DNA of 64,000 bases from JAGWBJ01 sp034423015 (GCA_034423015.1 DAOUJG010000056.1:18317-82316); one strand, 5' to 3'; counted from the first letter of the stretch, positions 43,258 to 51,138 are shown. Translations and numbers: made by a program. The notes: generated from the letters alone by a model not told the origin.

Positions 43258-44160
43258 ATGGTCGAAGTCGGCTCGGGTCCATACAGGTACGACGTGATAG
43301 AGGGCTGGGGCGCCCTGCCCCAGGAGATGTCCTTCGGGGTCGTGACGGGAGTGGTCGTGGACTCGCAGGAGCGGGTCATCGTATGCCAGCAGCAGATGGA
43401 GCCTCCGGTCATCGTCTTCGACCGTGAGGGGAGCTACCTCACCTCCTGGGGCGCCGGTCTGCTTCCCGAGCCCCACACCCTGTTCATCGACTCCGATGAC
43501 GTCGTCTACGTTCCGGACAGGGCGGCCCATGTGGCGATGAAGTTCACCGTCGAGGGCGAGCCCCTGATGGAGCTGGGCAACCGGGGCCAGCCCTCGGACA
43601 CGGGATGCGAGGAGCACGAAGGGCCGGTGCTCAGGGCCGGCGGTCCCTTCAACGTGCCGACCCGCATGTCCCCGTCCCCCTCGGGGGACATCTACGTCTC
43701 CGACGGGTACAGGAACTGCCGCGTCCACCGGTTCTCCTCCGACGGCCGGCTCATCTCGTCGTGGGGGCAGCCGGGCGAGACCGCCCCGGGGGAGATCCGT
43801 TCTCCCCACTGCCTCTGGGTCATGCCCGATGGAAGGGTCTACGTCTGTGACCGGCTGAACGACCGGATACAGATATTCTCGCCCGGCGGGGAGTTCATCG
43901 ACCAGTGGAAGGGACTCGCCTGGCCCACGGACCTGTTCGTGGACGCCAACGGGGACTTCTTCGTGGCCGAGCGCCCCAACCACGAGGCCCAGACGAACTC
44001 GATGGTCGTGCGCGACGGCTCGGGTCGCGAGAAGGCCCGCTGGGACACGCCGCGGAACCACCAGACGTGGCACGATTCCCACGGCAACCTGTTCCTGGTC
44101 ACGGGACAGCTCGCCGAGCCCAGGGACAAGGCCATCTACAAGTACGTCAAGAAGGCGTAG
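43258..44160 (+). CDS. NHL-repeat beta-propeller protein
   Basis: A 300-residue six-bladed propeller of the NHL/peptidyl-alpha-hydroxyglycine-lyase-like type. Repeat blades are seen as FDREGSYLTSWGAG, PSGDIYVSDGYRNCRVHRF, DGRVYVCDRLNDRIQIF and SPGGEFIDQWKGL. No signal peptide is present. It is one of five such proteins in the window and shares with the others an opening pattern of glycine/tyrosine followed by W..LP. A ligand or enzyme activity cannot be inferred. GAGGAGGG precedes the ATG, and the gene ends the rightward cluster. Confidence 0.9.
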   Translation: MVEVGSGPYRYDVIEGWGALPQEMSFGVVTGVVVDSQERVIVCQQQMEPPVIVFDREGSYLTSWGAGLLPEPHTLFIDSDDVVYVPDRAAHVAMKFTVEGEPLMELGNRGQPSDTGCEEHEGPVLRAGGPFNVPTRMSPSPSGDIYVSDGYRNCRVHRFSSDGRLISSWGQPGETAPGEIRSPHCLWVMPDGRVYVCDRLNDRIQIFSPGGEFIDQWKGLAWPTDLFVDANGDFFVAERPNHEAQTNSMVVRDGSGREKARWDTPRNHQTWHDSHGNLFLVTGQLAEPRDKAIYKYVKKA

Positions 44161-44172
44161 ACCGGGGGAGGC

Positions 44173-45027
44173 CTACAGCACGCTCAGGTCCTCCAGGAAC
44201 TTGGTGACCTCGGCGGCGCACTCCCGGGGCCGGGCGTAGCCCAAGTCGTAGCCGGGCCCGTCCAGGGTCACCGTCCGGACGTTGGGGGCGTTCACCAGGG
44301 CCTCCCGCTCGTCTTCAGGAAGCAGCGCGTCCCGGGTCCCCTCCAGGTAGAGGGTGGGCACCCCGATGTCCTTCAGTTCGGGGACCATGTCCACCGGCCC
44401 CATCCCGCGGTAGAACTCCGCCGCCAGCAGCGGGTCGTTCTGGGCGATCTGGTCGACGTACCAATCGACGTATCCGGCGGGGGCCTCGCGCATCCGGGGG
44501 CGGGCCCGCACCGACACGCCGGCCCATGCCCGCATTCCCCTGGCCAGCATCAGGTCGATGCTCCCCTGGCCCTGGACCGTCTCGCCCGGCTTGAAGTCCG
44601 CGGCGTTCCTGTCCAGCTGGGACCGGCCGGGCCTAAGGGGGATACTCATTATCACCAGGGCATGCAGCGCCTGGGGGGCCCGGGTGGCCAGGCTCAGGCC
44701 CGTCAGTGCTCCCGTGGCCTCACCGATCCAGACGACCTTCCCCGCCTTCAGGTGCTCGAACAGGGCGAGGGCGTCCAGCAGCCGCGACTCGATGGAGTTC
44801 TTGAAGGTCTCGACCGGTACCCGGGAGAGGCCCAGTCCACGGAGGTCGACGCGGGCGACCCTGAGCCGCCGGGAGATAAGGGGCACCCACTCGTACCACA
44901 GGTTCGAGTTCCTGGGGTGGCCATGGCAGAGCACCGCCGTGGGCGCGTCCACCCACGGGTCCGTGAAGTCGTCGTACCGGTAGTAGAGCTGGGCGCCTCC
45001 GGGACCTCGATAGCTCTCGACGCTCAT
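44173..45027 (-). CDS. Alpha/beta-hydrolase-fold protein lacking catalytic Ser and His
   Basis: A 284-residue alpha/beta-hydrolase homologue: VLCHGHPRNSNLWYEWVP oxyanion region, DLRGLGLSR, and the cap region with DWYVDQIAQND. The nucleophile elbow reads IGEATGAL, placing Ala104 where Ser is expected, and the C-terminal His position is Tyr260 in GPGYDLGY. The acid position (GTRDALLPEDE) is kept. The codons GCC and TAC are unambiguous. It is probably a non-hydrolytic family member or one with altered chemistry. AGGAGG precedes the ATG at 45027; extension to 45225 is unsupported. Confidence 0.85.
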   Translation of the reverse strand: MSVESYRGPGGAQLYYRYDDFTDPWVDAPTAVLCHGHPRNSNLWYEWVPLISRRLRVARVDLRGLGLSRVPVETFKNSIESRLLDALALFEHLKAGKVVWIGEATGALTGLSLATRAPQALHALVIMSIPLRPGRSQLDRNAADFKPGETVQGQGSIDLMLARGMRAWAGVSVRARPRMREAPAGYVDWYVDQIAQNDPLLAAEFYRGMGPVDMVPELKDIGVPTLYLEGTRDALLPEDEREALVNAPNVRTVTLDGPGYDLGYARPRECAAEVTKFLEDLSVL

Positions 45028-45249
45028 CGCGCACCTCCTCCGTTCTTCGTCCCATACCCCCGCCGCGGGGGATACCGGGATGCGGGAAGTGTAGCACCAG
45101 CCAATCAGCGGGTTCAACTCATGTATTTGCCCATGCAACCATCCTGCGCCCGTTTCCATTTGGCCCGTCCCTCGGTATACAATTGCCCTGTCGCGGCTGC
45201 GCGGCGCCAGCATGCCGGGCCCCACCTACACAGAGAAGGAGGCAGCCCA

Positions 45250-45807
45250 ATGCCAGGATCCCATCAGATCAAGATACAGCCCCTGACCGACGAGGCTTTT
45301 CGGCCCTTCGGCGAGGTCCTCAGCCGGAAGGAGTCGGAGCCCTTCTTCCAGATGACCGACGGCAGGGTCCAGGGGTGGAAGGTGGACTTCACCTGCGTGG
45401 GACCGACGGAGGTCGCCTACATGAAGGTGGACTTCCAGTCGTGGGCCGTCGAGGACATGGAGAGACACTTCCAGGTGACCCAGACCTTCATACCCCTGAA
45501 AGGGAAGCCGATGATCATGGTGGTTGCCCGGGCAACCGACCCCGACGACAGGGAGGCCGTGCCGCCTCCCCAGGAGTACAGCGCCTTCTACATGGATGGC
45601 TCCCAGGGCGTGATGCTGGGGGTCGGGACGTGGCACGCCTCGGCCCGCCTGGCCCTCTACCCGCCCGACTGCGAGTTCGTCTACCTCTCCTCCAGCAACA
45701 CGACCCAGGACCTGAAGCGCGTCGCGGCGGAAGGGGGCGAGCCCAGGCTCAGCCAGGTGGTGAACTACCGGGAGCGGTTCGGCCTGGCCGTCGAGCCCGT
45801 GTGGTAG
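45250..45807 (+). CDS. Ureidoglycolate lyase (AllA)-like cupin protein
   Basis: A 185-residue protein with AllA-type features: KIQPLTDEAFRPFGEVL at the start, ERHFQVTQTFIPLKGKP, AFYMDGSQGVMLGVGTWH and a late YPPDCEFVYL. In the family the enzyme splits ureidoglycolate to glyoxylate and urea in purine breakdown. No other allantoin genes are in the window, so the real substrate could differ. GAAGGAGG lies 8 nt before the ATG, and TATACAAT near 45176-45183 is a possible -10. Confidence 0.85.
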   Translation: MPGSHQIKIQPLTDEAFRPFGEVLSRKESEPFFQMTDGRVQGWKVDFTCVGPTEVAYMKVDFQSWAVEDMERHFQVTQTFIPLKGKPMIMVVARATDPDDREAVPPPQEYSAFYMDGSQGVMLGVGTWHASARLALYPPDCEFVYLSSSNTTQDLKRVAAEGGEPRLSQVVNYRERFGLAVEPVW

Positions 45808-45825
45808 CGGGCCGCGGCTCCGGGG

Positions 45826-46320
45826 CTACTCGGACGCGGGCCTGGAACGGTCCGACAGGTTGACCACGGCGGCGCCCGTGGCCCGCACCACGTCCCCGGG
45901 GGCGATCATGATCTCGTTGCCCCAGACCCCCGCGCCGACGCCCAGGACGTCCTCCTCCATCAGGGCCGCGTCGACGAAGGTGCGGAACCCCTGGGGCTGC
46001 CAGTGGAACGGTGGGATGGAGCCGATCTCGTAGCCCGTGGTCTCCAGGACGGCCTCCGGGGCCGCCAGCCTGATGTTGCGCGAGCCTATGGCCCGTTTCA
46101 GGTGGCCCGAGACGGCGTTGCTGCTTGCCCCCAGCATGACCAGCACCCGTTCTCCCGTGTCCGTCTCGAATATCAGCGTCTTCACCATCTGGCTCTCCCG
46201 GCACCCCAGGGCCCGGGCGACGCCGGCGGCCCCCTTCTCGGTGGTGGGTGGAAAGGAGAGCCTGGAGTATGGGATGGACCGCTCGTCCAGGAACCTGTGG
46301 GCCGGCAGGTCGGCGCTCAT
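45826..46320 (-). CDS. YbaK/ProX-like aminoacyl-tRNA deacylase family protein
   Basis: A 164-residue protein of the YbaK/EbsC editing fold, which hydrolyses misacylated tRNAs. Signature pieces: MVKTLIFETDTGERVLVMLGASS, SGHLKRAIGSRNIRLA, TGYEIGSIPPF, and the glycine-rich VGAGVWGNEIMIAP. It overlaps the preceding serine hydrolase stop by 4 nt and is the last gene of a four-gene leftward operon. Which tRNA is edited is not predictable. Confidence 0.88.
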   Translation of the reverse strand: MSADLPAHRFLDERSIPYSRLSFPPTTEKGAAGVARALGCRESQMVKTLIFETDTGERVLVMLGASSNAVSGHLKRAIGSRNIRLAAPEAVLETTGYEIGSIPPFHWQPQGFRTFVDAALMEEDVLGVGAGVWGNEIMIAPGDVVRATGAAVVNLSDRSRPASE

Positions 46321-47357
46321 CGCACTACCGCGTCCAGCAGGCGCGACAGGGCCTCGTTCTCCCACCGGAGCCGGTTTTCCTGCACACGGTCGTTGGTCCA
46401 GAAACCCGGGTTGTGCACGACGACCATGTCCAGGCTGGGGCAGGCCCATATGTGCCTGGCCCCGCCTCCCCACGCCGCGAAGGAGTCCCGAGGCGCGTCG
46501 GGCCACGCCTTGCCGTGGTCGTTCACCCAGAACCCGTGGCCGTACATCCATTTCTCCTCGGGCTCGTTGGCCAGGATGTCCGGGTTCGTCACCGTGGCGT
46601 GCTTCAGGTAGTCCGCCGGGACGACCTGGACCCCGTCCCACTCGCCCCCGCTGAGCCACAGGTGTCCCAGGCGGGCCGAGTCCCGCGCGGTGGCCAGGAT
46701 CTGCAGCGAGTGGCCGAACACGTTCCTCTTCCCGCCCTCGCCGGGCCCGTACTGGAAGTCGGTGTAGTCGTGGCCCCACGAGCCCCCTATGGGGTCGCGG
46801 AGCTTCCGCTCCATCAAGCGGGCGCAGCCCGGAAGCCGTCCGGGGTCGCTGCTGTCGTAGAGGCCGTAGATGGTCGCCAGAGAGTTACTGACGATGTTCA
46901 TGCCGAAGGTCTGATAATGGAACTGCTTGCCGGGCTCCTCACCCGGTTTCATGTACCCTGAGGTGTTGCAGATTAGCTGCCGAAAGGTTATCTCCCGGTC
47001 CTTCTCGAAGGCCCACCGGCCTTCCTTGGGGCCCTCCCCCTCGGCTACGTTCATCATCTCCGGGTAGTAGTCGACCACCGGCGCGTCCAGGCTTGGGAGC
47101 ATGCCCTCGGATACGGCGATGCCCAGCAGGCACGAGTAGGCTGACTTGACCGCCGAGGCCTGGGCCAGCTGCCTGGTGGGCTCGACTCCCGCGCTCCACT
47201 CCACGGCCAGGTAGCCGTGCCGCGCCACGACGACGCGAAAGGGCTCCCCCAAGGAGCGGGCCCACGCCTCCACGGACGCCAGCCTGGAGGGGTCCAGCCC
47301 CACCTCCTCAGGGGAGCGGACCTGCCACTGAGCGCCCGGAAACATCCTGTCCATCAC
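46317..47357 (-). CDS. Beta-lactamase-fold serine hydrolase
   Basis: A 346-residue class C beta-lactamase-like protein without signal peptide. The SxxK motif is Ser68-Ala-Val-Lys71 in QASAVKSAY. The usual Y-x-N is Tyr148-Gln-Thr150 (HYQTFGMN), lacking the Asn, and AWGGGARHIW is near the KTG-equivalent position. It likely hydrolyses an ester or amide rather than antibiotics; that is inference from the altered motif and cytoplasmic location. Overlapping stops and starts link it to the TPR gene upstream and the YbaK gene downstream. Confidence 0.88.
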   Translation of the reverse strand: MMDRMFPGAQWQVRSPEEVGLDPSRLASVEAWARSLGEPFRVVVARHGYLAVEWSAGVEPTRQLAQASAVKSAYSCLLGIAVSEGMLPSLDAPVVDYYPEMMNVAEGEGPKEGRWAFEKDREITFRQLICNTSGYMKPGEEPGKQFHYQTFGMNIVSNSLATIYGLYDSSDPGRLPGCARLMERKLRDPIGGSWGHDYTDFQYGPGEGGKRNVFGHSLQILATARDSARLGHLWLSGGEWDGVQVVPADYLKHATVTNPDILANEPEEKWMYGHGFWVNDHGKAWPDAPRDSFAAWGGGARHIWACPSLDMVVVHNPGFWTNDRVQENRLRWENEALSRLLDAVVR

Positions 47358-47743
47358 GCTCCTTCAGACGCCCCTTCGGTGGAACGGGACCGCAGCTCCT
47401 CGCACGTGTCCTGGTCGGCCTCGGCCAGGTCCGGCTGGTCGTTGAACAAGTAGGCCACCGAGCGCCAGGCGTAGAAGCGGTCGTCCTTGGGGTCCAGCTG
47501 GATAGCCCTGCTCAGATCGGCTATCGCCTCCTCGTACCATCCCACCTCGTAGTAGGAGCCGCCGCGGTTGAAGTATGCCTCCGCGTAGGTTGAGTCCAGC
47601 TCGATGGCTTTGGTGTAGTCCGAGATGGCCTTGCCGTATATGCCGGACCGGCTGTAGCGGTTGCCACGCTCGTTGTATCCCCGCGCGTCCTGGGGCTCGG
47701 GCTCGGCCTTCGCCCCCGGTCTCGTTGCCCGCTGGTCGGCCAC
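47354..47743 (-). CDS. TPR-repeat protein
   Basis: A 129-residue protein with about two and a half tetratricopeptide repeats: ARGYNERGNRYSRSGIYGKA with ISDYTKAIELDST, AEAYFNRGGSYYEVGWYEEA with IADLSRAIQLDPK, and DRFYAWRSVAYLFN. It is cytoplasmic and probably a protein-binding adaptor. The stop overlaps the start of the serine hydrolase gene. It may use that hydrolase or the zinc-ribbon protein as partner, which is suggested only by operon position. Confidence 0.88.
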   Translation of the reverse strand: MADQRATRPGAKAEPEPQDARGYNERGNRYSRSGIYGKAISDYTKAIELDSTYAEAYFNRGGSYYEVGWYEEAIADLSRAIQLDPKDDRFYAWRSVAYLFNDQPDLAEADQDTCEELRSRSTEGASEGA

Positions 47744-47746
47744 GTC

Positions 47747-47962
47747 CTAGGAGCTGCCGGCCGGAGGGAGGCTCGCCACCTCTCTCTTGATGGACTCCAC
47801 CCGTCCGGCCAGCTCCCTGCGCTCCGGCACCTTGTCCTCGCAGCTGGGGCACCAGACCCGGGCCCTGGACGAGAGCATCATGTTCTCCTGTTTAACGGAG
47901 AAAGCGCCCACCCGCTCGTTGCAGACGCCGCACCTCTGGACCACCTCGATCTCTCCAGCCAT
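47747..47962 (-). CDS. Small zinc-ribbon protein
   Basis: A 71-residue protein with two CxxC knuckles, Cys11/Cys14 (RCGVCNERV) and Cys38/Cys41 (WCPSCEDKV), followed by a charged helix (RRELAGRVESIKREVASL). This is the pattern of a structural zinc ribbon, possibly nucleic-acid or protein binding. The ATG at 47962 has GGAGG upstream. A longer frame to 48409 exists but runs antisense through the His-repeat region of the CDF gene and is an artefact. It heads the TPR, serine hydrolase, YbaK operon. Confidence 0.75.
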   Translation of the reverse strand: MAGEIEVVQRCGVCNERVGAFSVKQENMMLSSRARVWCPSCEDKVPERRELAGRVESIKREVASLPPAGSS

Positions 47963-48169
47963 GGACCCTCCCTCGCTCCGCCGGACTTCGATGTACCGCT
48001 CGAGGGGGATTATAGCAACCGGCATCGAGGTTTGCACATCGTGCCACCGATACGGCAGCAAATCTCCCTGTCCGCGACAAAGCACGGTCTCGTTGAACAA
48101 TAGACTGAGACTGATTCCCGATTGCGACGGCCCCTGATATGTAATACCATTGAGTGCAGGAGGTGCCCC

Positions 48170-49324
48170 ATGGCGGAAAGCCCCCATCGTCACGATGCGG
48201 AGCACCACGACCATTCCACTCACGACGAGCACGAGGGCCACGGCCACGACGAGCACGAGGGCCACGGCCACGACGAGCACGAGGGCCACGGCCACGACGA
48301 ACACGACGGCCACGACGAACACGAGGGCCACGACGAACACGAGGGCCACGGCCACGACGAGCACGAGGGCCACGGCCATGACGAGCACGAGGGCCACGAT
48401 CACGCCCACGACCTGCGGGGAGCCAGCCGCCGCAGCCTGATCTTCGCCCTGGTGCTGATCAGCACCTACATGGTGGCGGAGGTGGTGGGCGGCATCCTGT
48501 CAGGCAGCCTGGCGTTGCTGGCCGACGCCGGGCACATGCTCACCGACGCCGCGGCAATCTCCATGGCCCTGGTGGCCATGTGGATTGCCCAGAAAGAGGC
48601 CTCGGTTGAGCGCACCTTCGGGTATCACCGCACGGAGATACTCGCCGCGCTGGCCAACACCTTCGCCCTCTGGATGATCGCTGGGTGGATCGTCTGGGAG
48701 GCTTACCACCGGGCCTTCAGGGAGGACGTCGAGGTGGTGGGCCTGCCGGTCCTGCTGGTCGGCATAGGCGGCTTCGTGATAAACGTGATCGCCGCATGGA
48801 TACTGCACCGCTCCTCGGGGGAGAGCCTCAACGTGGAGGGCGCTTTCCAGCACGTGCTGGCGGACCTGCTGGGGTCCGTGGGCGTCATAGTCTCCGCGAT
48901 ACTGATCATGGCCTTCCAGTGGCAGATAGCGGACCCGATCCTCAGTGTCGTCATCGCGATCCTCATCGTGTACAACACCCGCAGGCTGATCGTCAGCGTT
49001 CTCAACGTGCTGCTGGAGGGAAGCCCCGAGCGCATCGACGTCTACAAGCTGTGCCACGACATCGAGGAGATGGAGGGAGTCACCCTGATCCACGACGTTC
49101 ACGTCTGGACCATAACCTCGGGGAACGAGGCCTTCACCGCCCACGTGCTGCTGGACCCCGCCTACGAGGGCGAGCTGGACAGGCTGATCAAGAGGATGCA
49201 GGACCTTCTGCACCGGGAGTACGGTATCGGCCACGTCACCATACAGGTGGAGCGGTCCGTGGACGGTTGCACCGAGAACCACCACGTCGGCCACCTGCTG
49301 GCCTACTCGCGCTCCACGGGCTGA
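48170..49324 (+). CDS. CDF-family zinc/cation efflux transporter with His-repeat N-terminus
   Basis: A 384-residue cation diffusion facilitator of the CzcD/ZitB type. Residues about 1-85 are a cytoplasmic Asp/Glu/Gly/His repeat domain (DEHEGHGH units). Six helices follow, starting RRSLIFALVLISTYMVAEVV; the transport sites are HMLTDAAAISMAL (with LLADAGHMLTD) and the TM5 region HVLADLLGSVGVI. A C-terminal metallochaperone-like domain includes IHDVHVWTITSGNEAFTAHV. It exports zinc or a similar divalent ion. CAGGAGGT precedes the ATG. A bidirectional terminator separates it from the convergent His-rich gene. Confidence 0.94.
   Translation: MAESPHRHDAEHHDHSTHDEHEGHGHDEHEGHGHDEHEGHGHDEHDGHDEHEGHDEHEGHGHDEHEGHGHDEHEGHDHAHDLRGASRRSLIFALVLISTYMVAEVVGGILSGSLALLADAGHMLTDAAAISMALVAMWIAQKEASVERTFGYHRTEILAALANTFALWMIAGWIVWEAYHRAFREDVEVVGLPVLLVGIGGFVINVIAAWILHRSSGESLNVEGAFQHVLADLLGSVGVIVSAILIMAFQWQIADPILSVVIAILIVYNTRRLIVSVLNVLLEGSPERIDVYKLCHDIEEMEGVTLIHDVHVWTITSGNEAFTAHVLLDPAYEGELDRLIKRMQDLLHREYGIGHVTIQVERSVDGCTENHHVGHLLAYSRSTG
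48224..48403 (+). repeat. In-gene tandem repeat encoding eight His-rich units
   Basis: The 180-bp stretch encodes eight consecutive units: DEHEGHGH three times, DEHDGH, DEHEGH, DEHEGHGH twice, and DEHEGHDH. The DNA unit is 24 bp (GACGAGCACGAGGGCCACGGCCAC) with 18-bp variants lacking the last two codons. Near-identical codons imply recent slippage expansion, so copy number may vary between strains. The product would be a flexible metal-binding tail on the transporter. Confidence 0.9.
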
Positions 49325-49330
49325 AGAGAG

Positions 49331-49356
49331 ACCGCGACGGGCCGGCCCGTCGCGGT
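49331..49356. repeat. 26-bp perfect palindrome after the CDF gene
   Basis: ACCGCGACGGGCC is followed directly by its exact reverse complement GGCCCGTCGCGGT, with no spacer. It starts 6 nt after the CDF stop codon. It lacks a following T-run, so it may act with the terminator just downstream or bind a protein. Confidence 0.8.
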
Positions 49357-49371
49357 CCGCGGCAAACTAAA

Positions 49372-49409
49372 AACCCCGCCGAACTCGCGGTCCGGCGGGG
49401 TCTCTTTTC
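49372..49409. terminator. Bidirectional intrinsic terminator between CDF and His-rich genes
   Basis: The stem ACCCCGCCG pairs with CGGCGGGGT around a short loop. On the plus strand it is followed by CTCTTTT; on the minus strand the same hairpin is followed by a run of T (TTTTTAGTTT). Both convergent genes end at this point, so it should terminate transcription from each side. Confidence 0.85.
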
Positions 49410-49426
49410 AGGTCGGAAGGCTTGGT

Positions 49427-49666
49427 CTAGTGTGCGTGGCCCGCGTGCTCGTGCACGTGGTGCTCGTGCTCGTCGCACTCGTGCTGGTCGTGCACGTGGC
49501 CAGCTTCGTCGCTGTGGTGCTCGTGCGTGTCGCACTCGTGGGCGGCGTGGTCGTGGGCCTCAGTGTGGTGCTCGTGGGTATCGCACTCGTGCTGGTCGTG
49601 CACGTGGCCGGGGTCGTCGCCGTGGTGTTCGTGGGTATCGCACTCGTGGATCGCGTGTTGCTGCAA
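49427..49666 (-). CDS. 79-aa His/Cys-repeat metal-binding protein
   Basis: A 79-residue protein made of four imperfect repeats opening HECDTHEHH (last one HECDEHEHH), with linkers such as GDDPGHVHDQ and SDEAGHVHDQ. It contains 27 His and 4 Cys, one Cys per repeat, so it should bind zinc, nickel or copper strongly. No signal peptide is seen. The TTG start is fixed by an in-frame TAG directly upstream and by AAAGGAGGT 9 nt away, and a TTGACA-type promoter precedes it. It faces the His-repeat CDF exporter across a shared terminator, so a metal storage or buffering role is likely. I do not recognise a named family. Confidence 0.8.
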   Translation of the reverse strand: MQQHAIHECDTHEHHGDDPGHVHDQHECDTHEHHTEAHDHAAHECDTHEHHSDEAGHVHDQHECDEHEHHVHEHAGHAH

Positions 49667-49695
49667 CTAACTCAGACCTCCTTTATTGATACTCC

Positions 49696-49725
49696 ATTCT
49701 CACTCACGGCGGGGTCGGATGTCAA
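49696..49725 (-). promoter_or_regulatory. Promoter of the His-rich protein gene
   Basis: On the minus strand TTGACA (49720-49725) and GAGAAT (49696-49701) are 18 nt apart. Transcription would start near 49689, leaving a leader of about 22 nt that contains AAAGGAGGT. No metal-regulator palindrome was clear to me here. Confidence 0.6.
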
Positions 49726-49795
49726 GCACCTTGGCCCAAAAGACCGTCAACCTGGGGACAAGGCTTCGAGATCGCCTCCGGGGACCGTTGTCGGG

Positions 49796-50995
49796 CTATC
49801 CGCCGAGGACCCCGTGACGGTCGAGCACTCGGGCCAGCTCGGCGACACCCTCGTACACGGTCTCGGCCGACGGGTGGCCGAAGCAGAGGCGGGCACAGTT
49901 GACCCCCTTGCCCTCGGGGGAGAACTGGCTCCCGTTGTAGTAGGCGACGCCCTCGGCCATGGCCTGGGCCTGCACCGCCGCCAGGTCTGCGCCCTCGGGC
50001 AGCCTCATCCATACGTACAGGCCCCCCTCGGGAGCGTTCCAAGTTGCGGAGCTCCCGAAGTTCTCCCCAAGGGACGCCAGCATGGCGTCGCGCTTGACCC
50101 TGAGGCCCTCGTTCTCCTCGGCTATGTGGGAGTACATGTTGTGCTCAAGGTACTCCTCGATGGCCAGGGCCGAAAACTGGCTGGGCCCGCCGCCGGACCT
50201 GCCGCTCAACGCCCGGTGGAGCACCTCCGGGGGCGCGACCATGTACCCCATGCGCATGCCGGGGGCCAGTATCTTGGAGAAAGACCCCACGTAGATCACC
50301 CGGCCGGTGTCGTCCATGGAGTGAAACGACGCGACGTCCTCGCCCTCGAACCGGAGGTCCACGTAGCAGTCGTCCTCGAAAACGGGCACGCCGTGCTCTC
50401 CCGTGATCTCCAGGACGGCCCTGCGGCGCTCCAAGCCCATGGTCCAGCCCAGGGGATTCTGGAACGTGGGTATCGTGTACAGGAACTTCACCGCCCTGCC
50501 CTGGGCCCGCAGGCCGGCCAGCGTATCCTCCAGAGCCTCGGGCACGATCCCGCCGTCGTCGCAGGGCACGCTCACCACGTTGACGCCGTAGCGCCGGAGC
50601 TGTCGCAGGGTACCCAAGTAGACGTACTCCTCGGTCAGGACCGTGTCGCCGGGGTCCGTCAGGGCCTGTATCAGCATCCCGATGGCCTCCGAGGAGCCCG
50701 AGGTCATGACCACGTGCTCGGGGTCCACGGTCATGCCCCGGTCCCTGGCCAGCTTCCCTGCCACGAGCTGGCGAAGGGAGAGGAGGCCGGCGGCGTCGGG
50801 GTAGTAGGCCAGGTCCCTGCCCTCCCGGTCCAGCGCCGTCTTGAGGGAGTCCACGAGCCCCTCCAGCGGGATGGTGTCCGGGTCGGGATAGGCCACCGCG
50901 AAGTCGTACTTGGCGGTGGGAAAGGGGGCTGGTGTGGTGACGGGCATGTCCTTGGAGAACAGCTCATCGTAGCTGAACCGCCCGGTCGTCGCCAT
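49796..50995 (-). CDS. PLP-dependent aminotransferase (2-aminoadipate/aromatic type)
   Basis: A 399-residue fold-type I aminotransferase. It has AVAYPDPDTIPLEGL, YYPDAAGLLSLRQLVAGKL, TSGSSEAIGMLIQALTDPGD with the cofactor-binding loop, PTFQNPLGWTM, and the Schiff-base Lys in VGSFSKILAPGMRMGYM. The group includes LysN/ARO8-like enzymes that use 2-aminoadipate, aromatic or branched amino acids. The start at 50995 has GAGGTG upstream, and extension to 51115 is unlikely. It is divergent from the DUF1800 gene. Confidence 0.92.
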   Translation of the reverse strand: MATTGRFSYDELFSKDMPVTTPAPFPTAKYDFAVAYPDPDTIPLEGLVDSLKTALDREGRDLAYYPDAAGLLSLRQLVAGKLARDRGMTVDPEHVVMTSGSSEAIGMLIQALTDPGDTVLTEEYVYLGTLRQLRRYGVNVVSVPCDDGGIVPEALEDTLAGLRAQGRAVKFLYTIPTFQNPLGWTMGLERRRAVLEITGEHGVPVFEDDCYVDLRFEGEDVASFHSMDDTGRVIYVGSFSKILAPGMRMGYMVAPPEVLHRALSGRSGGGPSQFSALAIEEYLEHNMYSHIAEENEGLRVKRDAMLASLGENFGSSATWNAPEGGLYVWMRLPEGADLAAVQAQAMAEGVAYYNGSQFSPEGKGVNCARLCFGHPSAETVYEGVAELARVLDRHGVLGG

Positions 50996-51050
50996 GGGGT
51001 GCACCTCCCTCGCATATCGGCAGACCCTGGAGCGCCCGCCGTGGGACCCC

Positions 51051-51059
51051 ATTATAGCA
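51051..51059 (-). promoter_or_regulatory. Extended -10 promoter of the aminotransferase gene
   Basis: The minus strand reads TGCTATAAT, a perfect extended -10 element, 56 nt upstream of the aminotransferase ATG. No -35 match was found, which is normal for extended -10 promoters. Confidence 0.55.
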
Positions 51060-51108
51060 GGAGCAGGCCTCGACGCGGGCCGGGCTGTGCCGCTGCCGGC
51101 GGCGGCGA

Positions 51109-51138
51109 TTGACACTCCACGGCGCCCCCAATTATACT
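51109..51138 (+). promoter_or_regulatory. Sigma-70-type promoter of the DUF1800 gene
   Basis: TTGACA at 51109-51114 and TATACT at 51133-51138 with an 18-nt spacer. The leader to the ATG at 51220 would be about 75 nt. Together with the element at 51051 it forms a divergent promoter pair. Confidence 0.6.

Noticed and set aside
48224..48403. Possible CRISPR-like array
   Set aside because: Units are 18-24 bp with no unique spacers and are in frame inside the CDF gene.
47963..48409. N-terminal extension of the zinc-ribbon frame
   Set aside because: The added 149 residues are Val/Leu/Ala repeats produced by reading the CDF His-repeat antisense; a good ribosome site supports the start at 47962.
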